This document shows positions 34,594 to 43,730 of a DNA stretch of 64,000 bases, piece after piece. The notes below the pieces were generated by a model that was not told the DNA's origin, searched no databases, and worked only from the letters and a program-made list of their open reading frames with translations. Position 1 is the first letter of the stretch. Every line of letters begins with the position of its first letter. This stretch comes from Candidatus Rhodoferax odensensis. GTDB taxonomy: Bacteria > Pseudomonadota > Gammaproteobacteria > Burkholderiales > Burkholderiaceae_C. The DNA is taken from positions 38,285 to 102,284 of the forward strand of contig JADKDJ010000012.1 of assembly GCA_016718405.1 (NCBI GenBank), in the 5' to 3' direction. The position numbers and the translations under genes are program-made.

Positions 34594-35871
34594 TCACCTT
34601 TTTGCAGCGTTGCGCCAGGCCTGAATGGCGGCGTCCGAGTCGTCTCGCCGCTCAGCCAATTCGGCCAAGGCACGCCAGGCGTTTCGCTGCAGTCCCGGAT
34701 CCTGCAGCATGGACAGGGACTGGGTCAGCAATTGCTGCGCTTTGCCCCACAACTGCAAGCGCATGCAACTGATGCCCGCCAGGTACTGCAACGCGGCGTC
34801 ACGCGGATTGGCAAGTTGCGCCGTCTCGATGCGGGTCAACCACGCCGTCTCCGGCGCGCCACCGGCCAGCGCAAAGCCATTCTCCAGCACCCGAACCAGT
34901 TCCAGTCGTTGCTCGTCAGTCAAGCCGTCACGCTGCTTGACCATACGCTCCCAAGTCGGCAGCAACCACTCACGCGACGCCTCGACTTCGCCACTGAGTG
35001 ACAGCAAGCGCTGCGCTGCCTTGATTGCCACCTCAGGCATGTCGCGTTCCTTGGCATCGAGTTGCGCCCAGGCGGTCCTGAGCTGCGCCGTGTCGTGGGC
35101 CGACGCAATCAGCTCCAGCGACAGGGCGCGCAAGATGCCTTGTGAGGCCTCTTGCGAGAATGCCCGATGCTTCGCCAGCAACCGGGCCGTCTCCAGCGCC
35201 AGCGGTGTCCTGCGTCCCAGGCGCGCTGCTTCCAGGCGCAGGCGCAAGGCGATCGTGCGCCGCCCCGCACCCTGCGGGAGGGTGTCAATCCAGCGCAATG
35301 CGGCGGCCGCATCGCGGTCTTCCAACGCCCAGCGCGCGCCGCGCATTTGCACGGCATCGCGCGTGTCCTGCGCGTCGCGCCGATCGGCTTGCTCCAGCGC
35401 TGCCTGAAAATGGGTCTGGCGCGCCGCGTGATCCTGCAGCGCCTGGGCACTCTCGGCTGCCAGCAAGTGCGACAAGACCCGCAAACGGGCGCAGTGCGCG
35501 GGCGCATCCCCACCTTGGGACAGAGCGGCCTCTCGCGCCAGTGCCAACTCGGCGGCCTTGCGCGCGCGGATGAAACGCCCACCGACCAAATGCGACAGCG
35601 AGTCCAGCATCGCCATGTGCATGGCCCGCTCCTGATGCTGCAAACGCCAACGTCTGGCCTGCCCGGGTATGGCAAACAAGGCGGACAAGGCACGTGACGC
35701 AGTGTGCAGCGTGAAAAACAGTAACGCCAACAACAGCAACACCAGATTGAGCGACACATCCACCCGGTAGGGCGGCCAAAACAAGGTCACGGTACCCTGA
35801 TTGTTGCCCGCGAACAGGGCGATCGCGGCGGCAATGCCGAATAGCGCCAGGAACCACAGCGCGGCGCGCAT
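34594..35871 (-). CDS. hemY: HemY-like TPR membrane protein
   Basis: 425 residues with two N-terminal membrane helices (about 3-22 and 40-62) joined by the short periplasmic loop NNQGTVTLFWPPYRVDVS, the HemY signature, then TPR-like helical repeats. This HemY is the proteobacterial protein of the hemCDXY operon, not protoporphyrinogen oxidase. Its precise biochemical role is unsettled. It follows hemX after two bases. Confidence 0.9.
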   Translation of the reverse strand: MRAALWFLALFGIAAAIALFAGNNQGTVTLFWPPYRVDVSLNLVLLLLALLFFTLHTASRALSALFAIPGQARRWRLQHQERAMHMAMLDSLSHLVGGRFIRARKAAELALAREAALSQGGDAPAHCARLRVLSHLLAAESAQALQDHAARQTHFQAALEQADRRDAQDTRDAVQMRGARWALEDRDAAAALRWIDTLPQGAGRRTIALRLRLEAARLGRRTPLALETARLLAKHRAFSQEASQGILRALSLELIASAHDTAQLRTAWAQLDAKERDMPEVAIKAAQRLLSLSGEVEASREWLLPTWERMVKQRDGLTDEQRLELVRVLENGFALAGGAPETAWLTRIETAQLANPRDAALQYLAGISCMRLQLWGKAQQLLTQSLSMLQDPGLQRNAWRALAELAERRDDSDAAIQAWRNAAKR

Positions 35872-35873
35872 GA

Positions 35874-36959
35874 CTAGCGCCCTGCCGCCGCGGTGGACAG
35901 CGCTGTCAGTGTCTCATCGATGCGCGGAAGCTGCATGTTCTTCGTCTGCCCCTGAACCTGCTGCAACAGGGACAACGCCGCCTGCGTGCGGCGCGAAGAA
36001 GCGTCAAAGTATTTGGTAAGGGACTGCGCAGCGGAGCCCAGGTCCGCGCGAGCGGATTCGACTTGGCGCGCCAACAAGCCCAAGCGAGCGTTGAGCAATT
36101 TGAGCTTGAGGTTTTCGCGCACAAAGAACGACTGCTCGGGCGAGAGCAAAACCGCCTCGGGTTGCTCAATCCGGTTGACCCGCACCAGACCCCTGACCTC
36201 GTCGCGAATCAGCTGCAAGCTACGTTCCCACCAAGTCAGCACCGGCTCGTTACCGATGCGCTTGAGCGACGCAGCGGGTTTTGGCTGGGCCACCGCGTTA
36301 GCCAGCGGCACCTCGTCGGCAAGGTGCACCAATTCGTCAAGCTTGACCAGCAACCCGGCGGTGTCACTGACCGTGGCGGACTTAACCCGATCAATGTCGC
36401 GGGTGATGGCGCGCTGCAATGGATTGAGGCGCGGCTGAGCCGCCCGCACCACACGTTGATCGGCTGATTTGAGGGCCGCCAGCAGGGGCTCGACGCTGCC
36501 CGTCAATTGCGCTTGCTGCTGCGCCAAGCGCAGCGCCGACTCGATGTCGACCACCAGGTTTTCGTCGCGCGAGCGAGACAGGCTTTGCATCAACTCTTCG
36601 AGCTGGGTGCGCTGCAAGGTCACCTCACTCAGGCGCGTCTCCAACACGGCCAGCCTGCCTGCTGACTCGCGCGCCAGTTCCAGCGCCTGCCGCGACATGG
36701 TGCGTGCTTCCACCGCTTGCACGGTGGTGTCCGCGCTCTGCCGTGCCAACTGCTCCTGAATGTTGGAGAGCTTTTGCCACAGCAGGCCGCTTGACAACAG
36801 TGCCAACGCGCACAATGCGGCCAGTGCCAGCAGCCAGGGCCGTGCGCCATTACCTTGGGCAGGCGGAACACCAGCAGCAGCCGTCGCGGCGGCGTCAGGC
36901 GGGGTCGCGGACGTGGCACTGACGTCGGTGTCAAGCGGTGCGTTGGCCGGGGTGTTCAT
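35874..36959 (-). CDS. hemX: HemX-like membrane protein (uroporphyrinogen-III C-methyltransferase-annotated family)
   Basis: 361 residues with an Ala/Pro-rich cytoplasmic N-terminus, one membrane helix (about 42-63), and a long periplasmic coiled-coil and helical domain (QLEELMQSLSRSRDENLVVDIESAL). It contains no SAM-binding motifs, so the common methyltransferase label is probably wrong. The start ATG at 36959 overlaps the hemD stop (ATGA); earlier in-frame starts lie inside hemD. Confidence 0.88.
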   Translation of the reverse strand: MNTPANAPLDTDVSATSATPPDAAATAAAGVPPAQGNGARPWLLALAALCALALLSSGLLWQKLSNIQEQLARQSADTTVQAVEARTMSRQALELARESAGRLAVLETRLSEVTLQRTQLEELMQSLSRSRDENLVVDIESALRLAQQQAQLTGSVEPLLAALKSADQRVVRAAQPRLNPLQRAITRDIDRVKSATVSDTAGLLVKLDELVHLADEVPLANAVAQPKPAASLKRIGNEPVLTWWERSLQLIRDEVRGLVRVNRIEQPEAVLLSPEQSFFVRENLKLKLLNARLGLLARQVESARADLGSAAQSLTKYFDASSRRTQAALSLLQQVQGQTKNMQLPRIDETLTALSTAAAGR

Positions 36960-37768
36960 CCGATCGATTCTATCGATGCCACCATTTCGGCCAGCACTGG
37001 GCGTGACTCGCAAACAACACCGAAGCCGGCCTTTCGCACCGCTGCGGCGATACGCGGGTGAGTCGCCACAGCGCGCGCGGTCGACCAGTCCTGTGCCGGC
37101 AGCAGACCCTGTAAATTGACCAAAGCCTGGGCGCTGCTGAATAACCAGACCGATCCGTCAGCGGCTGCGTTACGCGCCTGGGCGAGTTGCTGCGGCCCCC
37201 ATGCGGGTGCGCGGCGTCGGTAGGCCACCACAAAGTCAACCAACGCGCCGACCTGTGTCAACTGGTCAGACAGCCAATCGCGACCTGTACCGCGGTCGCC
37301 CTGGGCGGGAGCGCCTTGCGCGCCATCCACGCCACGCACAATCAATACCCGGTCACCCGGCTGCACTTGCGGGCGCACGGCTTGCCACAAGCTGTCGGAG
37401 TCAAAGCGGCCAGCCTCGGACAAGGGCGCGTCAACCCAAGTCGCCTCGGCACCTTGGCGCAGTAGAGCCTTGACGGTGCCCGGTCCAGTCGCCCAGGCGC
37501 GAGCGGTCAAGCCCGACGCCGTGTTGAAGGCCGACATCCCGCCCGGGCGGCGGCTGAAGAAGTGTTCGACCGCATTGGCACTGACGAACATGACCGCCAG
37601 GTAGTGCGGCATCGACCGCCAGGCCTGGTCCAGCGGCTCGCGCGCGGCGACCGCGCTCACCTCGATCAAGGGCAGCACAGTTGGCTGCAAACCCGCCGCT
37701 GTCAGATCGCGCGCGAGTGCTTGGGCATCGGCCTCGGGACGGGTGACCACAACCCGTGGATCACCCAT
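36956..37768 (-). CDS. hemD: Uroporphyrinogen-III synthase
   Basis: Cyclises hydroxymethylbilane with ring-D inversion. 270 residues, poorly conserved as usual for HemD, but with RVVVTRPEADAQALARDL at the N-terminus, FVSANAVEHFF (about 63-73), and WLFSSAQALVNL in the second domain. ATG at 37768 overlaps the hemC stop by 8 bases; the frame extends upstream into hemC but without family similarity. Confidence 0.92.
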   Translation of the reverse strand: MGDPRVVVTRPEADAQALARDLTAAGLQPTVLPLIEVSAVAAREPLDQAWRSMPHYLAVMFVSANAVEHFFSRRPGGMSAFNTASGLTARAWATGPGTVKALLRQGAEATWVDAPLSEAGRFDSDSLWQAVRPQVQPGDRVLIVRGVDGAQGAPAQGDRGTGRDWLSDQLTQVGALVDFVVAYRRRAPAWGPQQLAQARNAAADGSVWLFSSAQALVNLQGLLPAQDWSTARAVATHPRIAAAVRKAGFGVVCESRPVLAEMVASIESIG

Positions 37769-38708
37769 GGCCAGTCGGTTCTGAACGCTCAGATACCTGC
37801 CCGCCACCTGCCAACACCGCGGCCCGCAGGTCGGTTGCCACGCGTGCACCCAGCGCGCTGGCTTGTTCAACATCGGCAACTTCGGCACTGGCCCGTGTCT
37901 GCACTACCGGCAAGGTGCCATCGGCGTCACCCCACGCGGCACGCAAGTCCAGCACCCGCCCATTCAAAGTGGCAAACGCCGCCAGCGGCATGGAGCAACT
38001 GCCGCCCATGGCACGGCTCACCGCCCTCTCGGCCGCCACGGCAAGCCATGTCTCATGGTGCACCAGCGGCGCCAAGGCCGCCACCACATCGGCGCGGTCG
38101 GATCGAATTTCAATACCCAGAGCCCCCTGCCCGGCCGAAGGCAACATGGTTTCGGGCTGAAACACTGAGCGGATCCGGCCGCTCAAGCCCAGGCGTTTGA
38201 GACCAGCTGCGGCCAGCACAATACCGTCATACAGGCCTTCGTCAAGTTTGCGCAAGCGCGTGTCCAGATTGCCCCGCAAGGGCTCGATGCGCAAGTCGGG
38301 GCGTGTGTGGCGCAGCAAGGCCATGCGCCGCAGGCTCGACGTGCCCACCACCGCACCCGCCGGCAGATCGGTAAGGCTCGCATAACGGCTGGAGACCCAG
38401 GCATCGCGCGGATCCTCCCGCTCCATCACACAGGCCAATATGAAGCCCTCGGGCAGGTCCATCGGCACGTCCTTGAGCGAATGCACCGCCAAGTCTGCCT
38501 GGCCCTCTTCCAAGGCGACTTCGAGTTCCTTGACAAACAGGCCCTTGCCGCCGACCTTGCTCAAGGATCGATCCAGAATTTGGTCGCCCTTGGTGGTCAT
38601 GCCCAGCAGTGTGATCTGGTGGCCACGTTGCTCCAACAGGGCTTTGACATGCTCGGCCTGCCACATCGCCAGGCGGCTTTCTCGGGTGGCGATGGTAAAA
38701 CTGCTCAT
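37761..38708 (-). CDS. hemC: Hydroxymethylbilane synthase (porphobilinogen deaminase)
   Basis: Polymerises four porphobilinogens. The 315 residues have FTIATRESRLAMWQA, the catalytic aspartate region SLKDVPMDLP, the TSSLRR motif, and the dipyrromethane-cofactor cysteine in MGGSCSMPLAAF (about 240). ATG at 38708 is divergent from ppc. It leads hemC-hemD-hemX-hemY. Confidence 0.96.
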   Translation of the reverse strand: MSSFTIATRESRLAMWQAEHVKALLEQRGHQITLLGMTTKGDQILDRSLSKVGGKGLFVKELEVALEEGQADLAVHSLKDVPMDLPEGFILACVMEREDPRDAWVSSRYASLTDLPAGAVVGTSSLRRMALLRHTRPDLRIEPLRGNLDTRLRKLDEGLYDGIVLAAAGLKRLGLSGRIRSVFQPETMLPSAGQGALGIEIRSDRADVVAALAPLVHHETWLAVAAERAVSRAMGGSCSMPLAAFATLNGRVLDLRAAWGDADGTLPVVQTRASAEVADVEQASALGARVATDLRAAVLAGGGQVSERSEPTGHG

Positions 38709-38814
38709 GGGTAAGGTCTCAGGCCGTAACCTGTTCGTAAACTTTGGTGAACCGGTAATGCTAGCATGGCCGCTACCCCCCGCTTGCCCCGCACTAACGC
38801 CCCGGATTGACGCC

Positions 38815-41715
38815 ATGAACAGCACTGCAGCCACCGCACCCGCCGACCTGAACAAGTCTCGCGCCAAGACCTCGGCCAAGAACAACGAGCGCCCGCTGGT
38901 CGAAGACATCCGGCTGCTCGGAAGATTGCTCGGGGACGTCATCCGCGAACAAGAAGGCGTTGCAGCATTTGAGCTGATCGAGCAGATCCGCAAACTCTCG
39001 GTGGCCTTTCGACGCGATGCCGACCACGAGGCCGACAAGATGCTGAAGAAACTGCTCAAGGGTCTGAGCGGCGACCAGACGGTCAGCGTGATTCGCGCCT
39101 TTACCTACTTCAGCCACCTGGCCAACCTGGCAGAGGACAGGCACCACATCCGCAGGCGCGCCGTTCATGAGCGCGCCGGTGACACCCAGGAGGGTAGCAT
39201 CGAAGTGGCCTTGTCGCGCCTGCGCTGGGCCGGCATTGCGCCCAAGACGATTGCCCACACGCTGGCGGGCAGCTTTGTGTCACCGGTACTGACCGCACAC
39301 CCCACAGAGGTACAGCGCAAGAGCATTCTCGACGCCGAGCGCGAGATCGCCCACTTGCTTCAGGCGCGCGACGACATCAAATTGCATGCGCAGGCGATTG
39401 ACAGCCGCAAGGACGCCCTCACCCCGCGCGAGTTGGCCGCCAACGAGTCACAGATGCGCGCCCGCGTGATGCAGCTTTGGCAAACCCGTTTGCTGCGCTT
39501 TACCAAACTCACGGTGGCCGACGAAATCGAAAACGCCCTGAGCTACTACGAAACCACTTTTCTGCGCGAGATCCCCAAGCTGTACGCCGACCTGGAGTCC
39601 GAACTGGGCCAGCACCCGGTGCACAGTTTCCTGCGCATGGGGCAATGGATAGGTGGAGACCGCGATGGCAACCCCAACGTCAGTGCCGACACCCTGAGCT
39701 ACGCCATGCGCCGCCAGGCCGAGCTGGTGCTGCGCCACTACCTGACCGAGGTGCACTACCTGGGTGGCGAGCTATCGGTATCGGCCATGCTGGCGCATTG
39801 CAGCCCCGAGATGCAGGCGCTGGCGGAACGATCGCCCGACACCAACGCGCATCGGCAGGACGAGCCGTATCGGCGTGCGCTGACCGGCATCTATGCCCGA
39901 CTGGCGGCAACCTTGAAAGACCTGACCGGCGGCGAGGCGGCGCGTCACGCCGTGGCGCCACAGAACGCCTACACCCGCAGCGAGGAGTTCCTGCAGGACC
40001 TGCGCACGATCAAAGCCTCGCTGCTGGCCAACCACGGCAGCGCGCTGGTGACGCAGCGTCTGAACCCCTTGCTGCGCGCAGTCGATGTGTTTGGCTTTCA
40101 CCTGGCCACGGTCGATTTGCGCCAGAGCTCGGACAAGCACGAAGAAGTCATCGCCGAGCTGTTGGCCGCCGCGCGCGTGCAGGCCCACTACGCGCAACTT
40201 GACGAAGGCGCCAAACGGCAACTGCTGCTGGCCCTGCTCAGCGACCCAAGGGCCTTGCGCGTTCAGGGTACCCACTACAGCGCCTTGACGCAGAGCGAGC
40301 TGGCGATCTTCGAGACCGCCAAGCGCATGCGCGAGAGCTATGGCGTGCAAGCAATTCGTCACTACATCATCAGCCACACCGAAACCGTGAGCGACCTGCT
40401 CGAAGTGCTGTTGCTGCAGAAGGAAGTCGGCATGCTGGTCGGGCCGCTTGACCCAAGCATCGAGCCCGAACCCGCGCAGGGCCGCGCCAGCGCCGACCTG
40501 ATCGTGGTGCCGCTGTTCGAGACCATCGAAGACCTGCGCAATGCCTCGACGATCATGCGCGAGTTCTACGCCCTGCCCGGCATCAAGGAGTTGATCGCGC
40601 GCGCGCGTCCCGACCAATACCACGAGCAGGACATCATGCTGGGTTACTCCGACAGCAACAAGGACGGTGGCATCTTCACCAGCAACTGGGAGCTGTACCG
40701 CGCAGAAATCGCCTTGGTGGACCTGTTCGACGAGTTGGCCCGCAGCAGCAAGGCCGGGCGCGGCATTGGTTTGAGGATGTTCCACGGACGTGGTGGCACG
40801 GTGGGGCGCGGCGGCGGCCCGAGCTACCAGGCCATTCTGGCGCAACCCCCCGGCACCGTGCGCGGCCAGATCCGTTTGACCGAACAGGGCGAGGTGATCG
40901 GCTCCAAGTACGCCAACCCCGAAATCGGACGGCGCAACCTCGAAACGCTGGTGGCGGCCACGCTGGAGGCCACGCTGCTGCAGCCCACCAAGTCGGCCAC
41001 GCCGGCCTTCCTGGCAGCCGCGGCGGAGTTGTCGCAACGGAGTATGGCCAGCTACCGCGCGCTGGTCTACGAGACGCCAGGCTTCGCTGACTACTTCTTT
41101 GGCGCCACGCCACTGCGCGAGATTGCCGAACTCAACATTGGTTCGCGACCGGCTTCGCGCAAGGCCAGCCAAAGAATCGAAGACCTGCGGGCCATCCCGT
41201 GGGGGTTCAGCTGGGGCCAGTGCCGCTTGACGCTGCCGGGCTGGTATGGCTTTGGCAGCGCTGTGGAGGCCTTTCTCAAGCAGGGCGATCAATCACACGC
41301 CGACAAGGAGCGCCTGGCCCTGCTGCAGAAGATGTGCAAACAGTGGCCGTTCTTTCGCACGCTGCTGTCCAACATCGACATGGTGCTGGCCAAGAGTGAC
41401 TTGGCACTGGCTTCGCGTTACGCGGAGTTGGTGAGCGATGCACGTCTGCGCAAAAAGGTCTTTGGCATGATCGAGGCCGAGTGGCACCGCACCGTTGATG
41501 CCCTGACGCTGATCACCGGCGAGCGCCAGCGCCTGGCCAACAACGCGGCACTGCAACGCTCCATCCGGCACCGCTTTCCGTACATCGACCCACTGCACCA
41601 CCTGCAAGTGGAACTGGTACGACGCTACCGCGCGGGCCAGGCCGACGAACGCGTGCAGCGCGGCATCCACATCTCGATCAACGGGATTGCGGCGGGGTTG
41701 AGGAATACCGGTTAG
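38815..41715 (+). CDS. ppc: Phosphoenolpyruvate carboxylase
   Basis: Anaplerotic conversion of PEP and bicarbonate to oxaloacetate. The 966 residues are full length, with the catalytic His162 in VLTAHPTEVQRKS, GYSDSNKDGGIFTSNWELYRA (PEP site lysine and arginine region, shown in part), the mobile loop FHGRGGTVGRGGGP, and the C-terminal allosteric site ending NGIAAGLRNTG. ATG at 38815 is used; the frame is open far upstream, antisense to hemC, with no PEPC similarity. Confidence 0.96.
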   Translation: MNSTAATAPADLNKSRAKTSAKNNERPLVEDIRLLGRLLGDVIREQEGVAAFELIEQIRKLSVAFRRDADHEADKMLKKLLKGLSGDQTVSVIRAFTYFSHLANLAEDRHHIRRRAVHERAGDTQEGSIEVALSRLRWAGIAPKTIAHTLAGSFVSPVLTAHPTEVQRKSILDAEREIAHLLQARDDIKLHAQAIDSRKDALTPRELAANESQMRARVMQLWQTRLLRFTKLTVADEIENALSYYETTFLREIPKLYADLESELGQHPVHSFLRMGQWIGGDRDGNPNVSADTLSYAMRRQAELVLRHYLTEVHYLGGELSVSAMLAHCSPEMQALAERSPDTNAHRQDEPYRRALTGIYARLAATLKDLTGGEAARHAVAPQNAYTRSEEFLQDLRTIKASLLANHGSALVTQRLNPLLRAVDVFGFHLATVDLRQSSDKHEEVIAELLAAARVQAHYAQLDEGAKRQLLLALLSDPRALRVQGTHYSALTQSELAIFETAKRMRESYGVQAIRHYIISHTETVSDLLEVLLLQKEVGMLVGPLDPSIEPEPAQGRASADLIVVPLFETIEDLRNASTIMREFYALPGIKELIARARPDQYHEQDIMLGYSDSNKDGGIFTSNWELYRAEIALVDLFDELARSSKAGRGIGLRMFHGRGGTVGRGGGPSYQAILAQPPGTVRGQIRLTEQGEVIGSKYANPEIGRRNLETLVAATLEATLLQPTKSATPAFLAAAAELSQRSMASYRALVYETPGFADYFFGATPLREIAELNIGSRPASRKASQRIEDLRAIPWGFSWGQCRLTLPGWYGFGSAVEAFLKQGDQSHADKERLALLQKMCKQWPFFRTLLSNIDMVLAKSDLALASRYAELVSDARLRKKVFGMIEAEWHRTVDALTLITGERQRLANNAALQRSIRHRFPYIDPLHHLQVELVRRYRAGQADERVQRGIHISINGIAAGLRNTG

Positions 41716-41827
41716 GGCCTGCGGTGCTGCCTCCCCTGGCGGCGCAGCCCGTCGCGAGGCCAACTCTTTCTCAGCGCACCAATCTCGAAACCCGCGCAGC
41801 GCACCGAAACAAGCACCGACAGAAAAA

Positions 41828-42568
41828 CTACGAGGCAATCACCTCCCGCACCGCCGCCAGTTGCCGCCGCGACACAGCCAGTAACTCATCAACACCGTTG
41901 AGGCGCACCGCCCAGCCATCTCCCTCATCGGCATCGAAGTGTTTTTCCAGCGCCCGCACGGCGCGACGCGCGATCAAAGCATTGCGATGAATACGCAGGA
42001 AGGCTGCGCGGTAACGTTCTTCGAGCTCGCTGAGCGAGCCGTCCAGGATATAGCTCTTGGCGGCAGTGCGCACCGTGATGTATTTCAGCTCGGCCTTGAA
42101 GTAGAGCACTTGTGCCAGCGGCACACGTTCAGTCCGCCCGCGATCCTGGATGATCAGCACTTCCTCGGGCTCGTCGGCCCGCAGTCCCCTTGCGGCATTG
42201 ATGGAGCGCTCTACTTTTTGTAGCGTCGTCTGCAGCCGCTCCAAGCGCACGGGCTTGGTCAGGTAGTCAGCGGCCTCCAGTTCAAACGCCTGCACGGCAT
42301 GCTCGGCGTGCGCCGTGACAAACACCACCTGCGGCGCATCGGGCAGTGTGCGCAAGGTCTGCGCCAGGGTCAGCCCGTCCGCACCAGGCATGTGGATGTC
42401 GATCAACGCCAGATCGAACTTTTGCCGGCGCAGGGCTTCAACCGCCTGCGTGGCGTTGCCGGCCTCGCCCTCAACCAAGGCGCCTGGCGTCTTGCAGTCA
42501 CCCAAGAGCGTGCGCAGTCGAGCTCGGGCCAATGGCTCATCGTCAACGATCAGGACTCTCAGGCTCAT
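41828..42568 (-). CDS. algR: LytR/AlgR-family response regulator
   Basis: 246 residues with an N-terminal receiver (phospho-acceptor Asp57 in LALIDIHMPGADG, Lys105 region DYLTKPV) and a C-terminal LytTR DNA-binding domain (about 138-243, with LYFKAELKYITV and FLRIHRNALI). AGGAGG lies ahead of the ATG. It follows the histidine kinase after 18 bases. The pair beside argH matches argH-algZ-algR of Pseudomonas, where AlgR controls alginate and type IV pili; the targets here are unknown. Confidence 0.9.
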   Translation of the reverse strand: MSLRVLIVDDEPLARARLRTLLGDCKTPGALVEGEAGNATQAVEALRRQKFDLALIDIHMPGADGLTLAQTLRTLPDAPQVVFVTAHAEHAVQAFELEAADYLTKPVRLERLQTTLQKVERSINAARGLRADEPEEVLIIQDRGRTERVPLAQVLYFKAELKYITVRTAAKSYILDGSLSELEERYRAAFLRIHRNALIARRAVRALEKHFDADEGDGWAVRLNGVDELLAVSRRQLAAVREVIAS

Positions 42569-42586
42569 CGGCCACCTCCTTAAGTG

Positions 42587-43624
42587 TCAGGCTGGCACTT
42601 CAATGCGCACCTGGTAGACGCCATTCTTGCATCCGCTCTGGAACTGACCCTGCACGTCGTGCAGCAGACTCAGCCGATCGCGCACATTGCGCAGGGCCAG
42701 GCCGTTGCCCGGCTTGCCTGCGCCGGCCGGCACGCTGTTGGTGACCTTGATCAGCACCGTCGAGCCACGGCGCTGGGTCGAGATACGGATATCAGCCCCC
42801 TCCTGGCAGGGCTCCACGCCATGTTTGACGGCGTTTTCCACCAACGGCTGCAACAGCATCGGTGGCAACCTCGCCTGTTCGGCATGGGGATCGAGACTCC
42901 ACTCGACGCGCAAGCGCTCGCCAAAGCGCACTTTCTCGATATCGAGGTAGCGGCGCGCAAGCACGATCTCCTGAGCCAGCGTGACCGACGGACCGTGGTC
43001 CACCAAGGCGTGGCGAAACAAGTCGCTCAGGTCTTCCAGCAGCGTCTCGGCCTTGGCGGGCTCGGCCCGTACCAGGGCGATGGCGCTGTTGAGCGTATTG
43101 AACAGGAAGTGTGGCCGGATGCGCGACTGCAGTTCCGACAGACGCGCCGCGGTGGCCGCCGGCATTTGCCCTCGGGCGCGCAGAACCAGGGCCGCAACCA
43201 GGGCCGAGGCGAGCAACATGCCGGCACAGGCGCTGGCGACCCAGGGCGCGGACTCCTGCAAGCCAACCAGCCACAACACGGCAGCGCAAAACAAGCCGGC
43301 CACGGCCCCCAATGCCGCCCCGGCCAGGTACTGGGTCCGGCTGGGCAGGTTCGCCAGCACGACCTTGAGACTGCAGGCGCAAATCAGCCACAACAGCGTG
43401 GCGGGCAGTGCGCCACCGGTCAGGACCGACAGACGCACCAGCCACTCCAGCGGGCTGGCGGCCATGAACATCGCCGCCACGGCCACCACCGCCTCGACCA
43501 CACACACGGCGCGCAGCACCACCCCAACGTGGCAGGCGTCGAACACCAAGGCGGTCGCAGCCGGTCGCGTGGTGCGCGGCTCGGCGAGCTCGGCGAAGGC
43601 CGATAGAATTTGGGTGTCTTTCAT
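42587..43624 (-). CDS. algZ: LytS/AlgZ-family sensor histidine kinase
   Basis: 345 residues with five or so membrane helices in residues 25-150, no periplasmic sensor of size, and a His_kinase domain (about 160-250) with phosphorylated His172 in RIRPHFLFNTLNS. The ATPase part has LVENAVKHGVEP and GNGLALRNVRDRL. It is cotranscribed with the AlgR-like regulator and divergent from argH. Confidence 0.9.
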   Translation of the reverse strand: MKDTQILSAFAELAEPRTTRPAATALVFDACHVGVVLRAVCVVEAVVAVAAMFMAASPLEWLVRLSVLTGGALPATLLWLICACSLKVVLANLPSRTQYLAGAALGAVAGLFCAAVLWLVGLQESAPWVASACAGMLLASALVAALVLRARGQMPAATAARLSELQSRIRPHFLFNTLNSAIALVRAEPAKAETLLEDLSDLFRHALVDHGPSVTLAQEIVLARRYLDIEKVRFGERLRVEWSLDPHAEQARLPPMLLQPLVENAVKHGVEPCQEGADIRISTQRRGSTVLIKVTNSVPAGAGKPGNGLALRNVRDRLSLLHDVQGQFQSGCKNGVYQVRIEVPA

Positions 43625-43730
43625 CGCGAATCAGTTTGGCCGCGTTACCGCCGCCGAAGCTGATTATTGATGATCTCCGGTCCCAACTCAACGAGGGCAC
43701 ACGCACGCCACCGTGCGCGGCCAACCCCGC

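Noticed and set aside
38440..38814. N-terminal extension of PEP carboxylase
   Set aside because: Runs antisense to hemC and lacks PEPC similarity; ATG at 38815 gives normal length.
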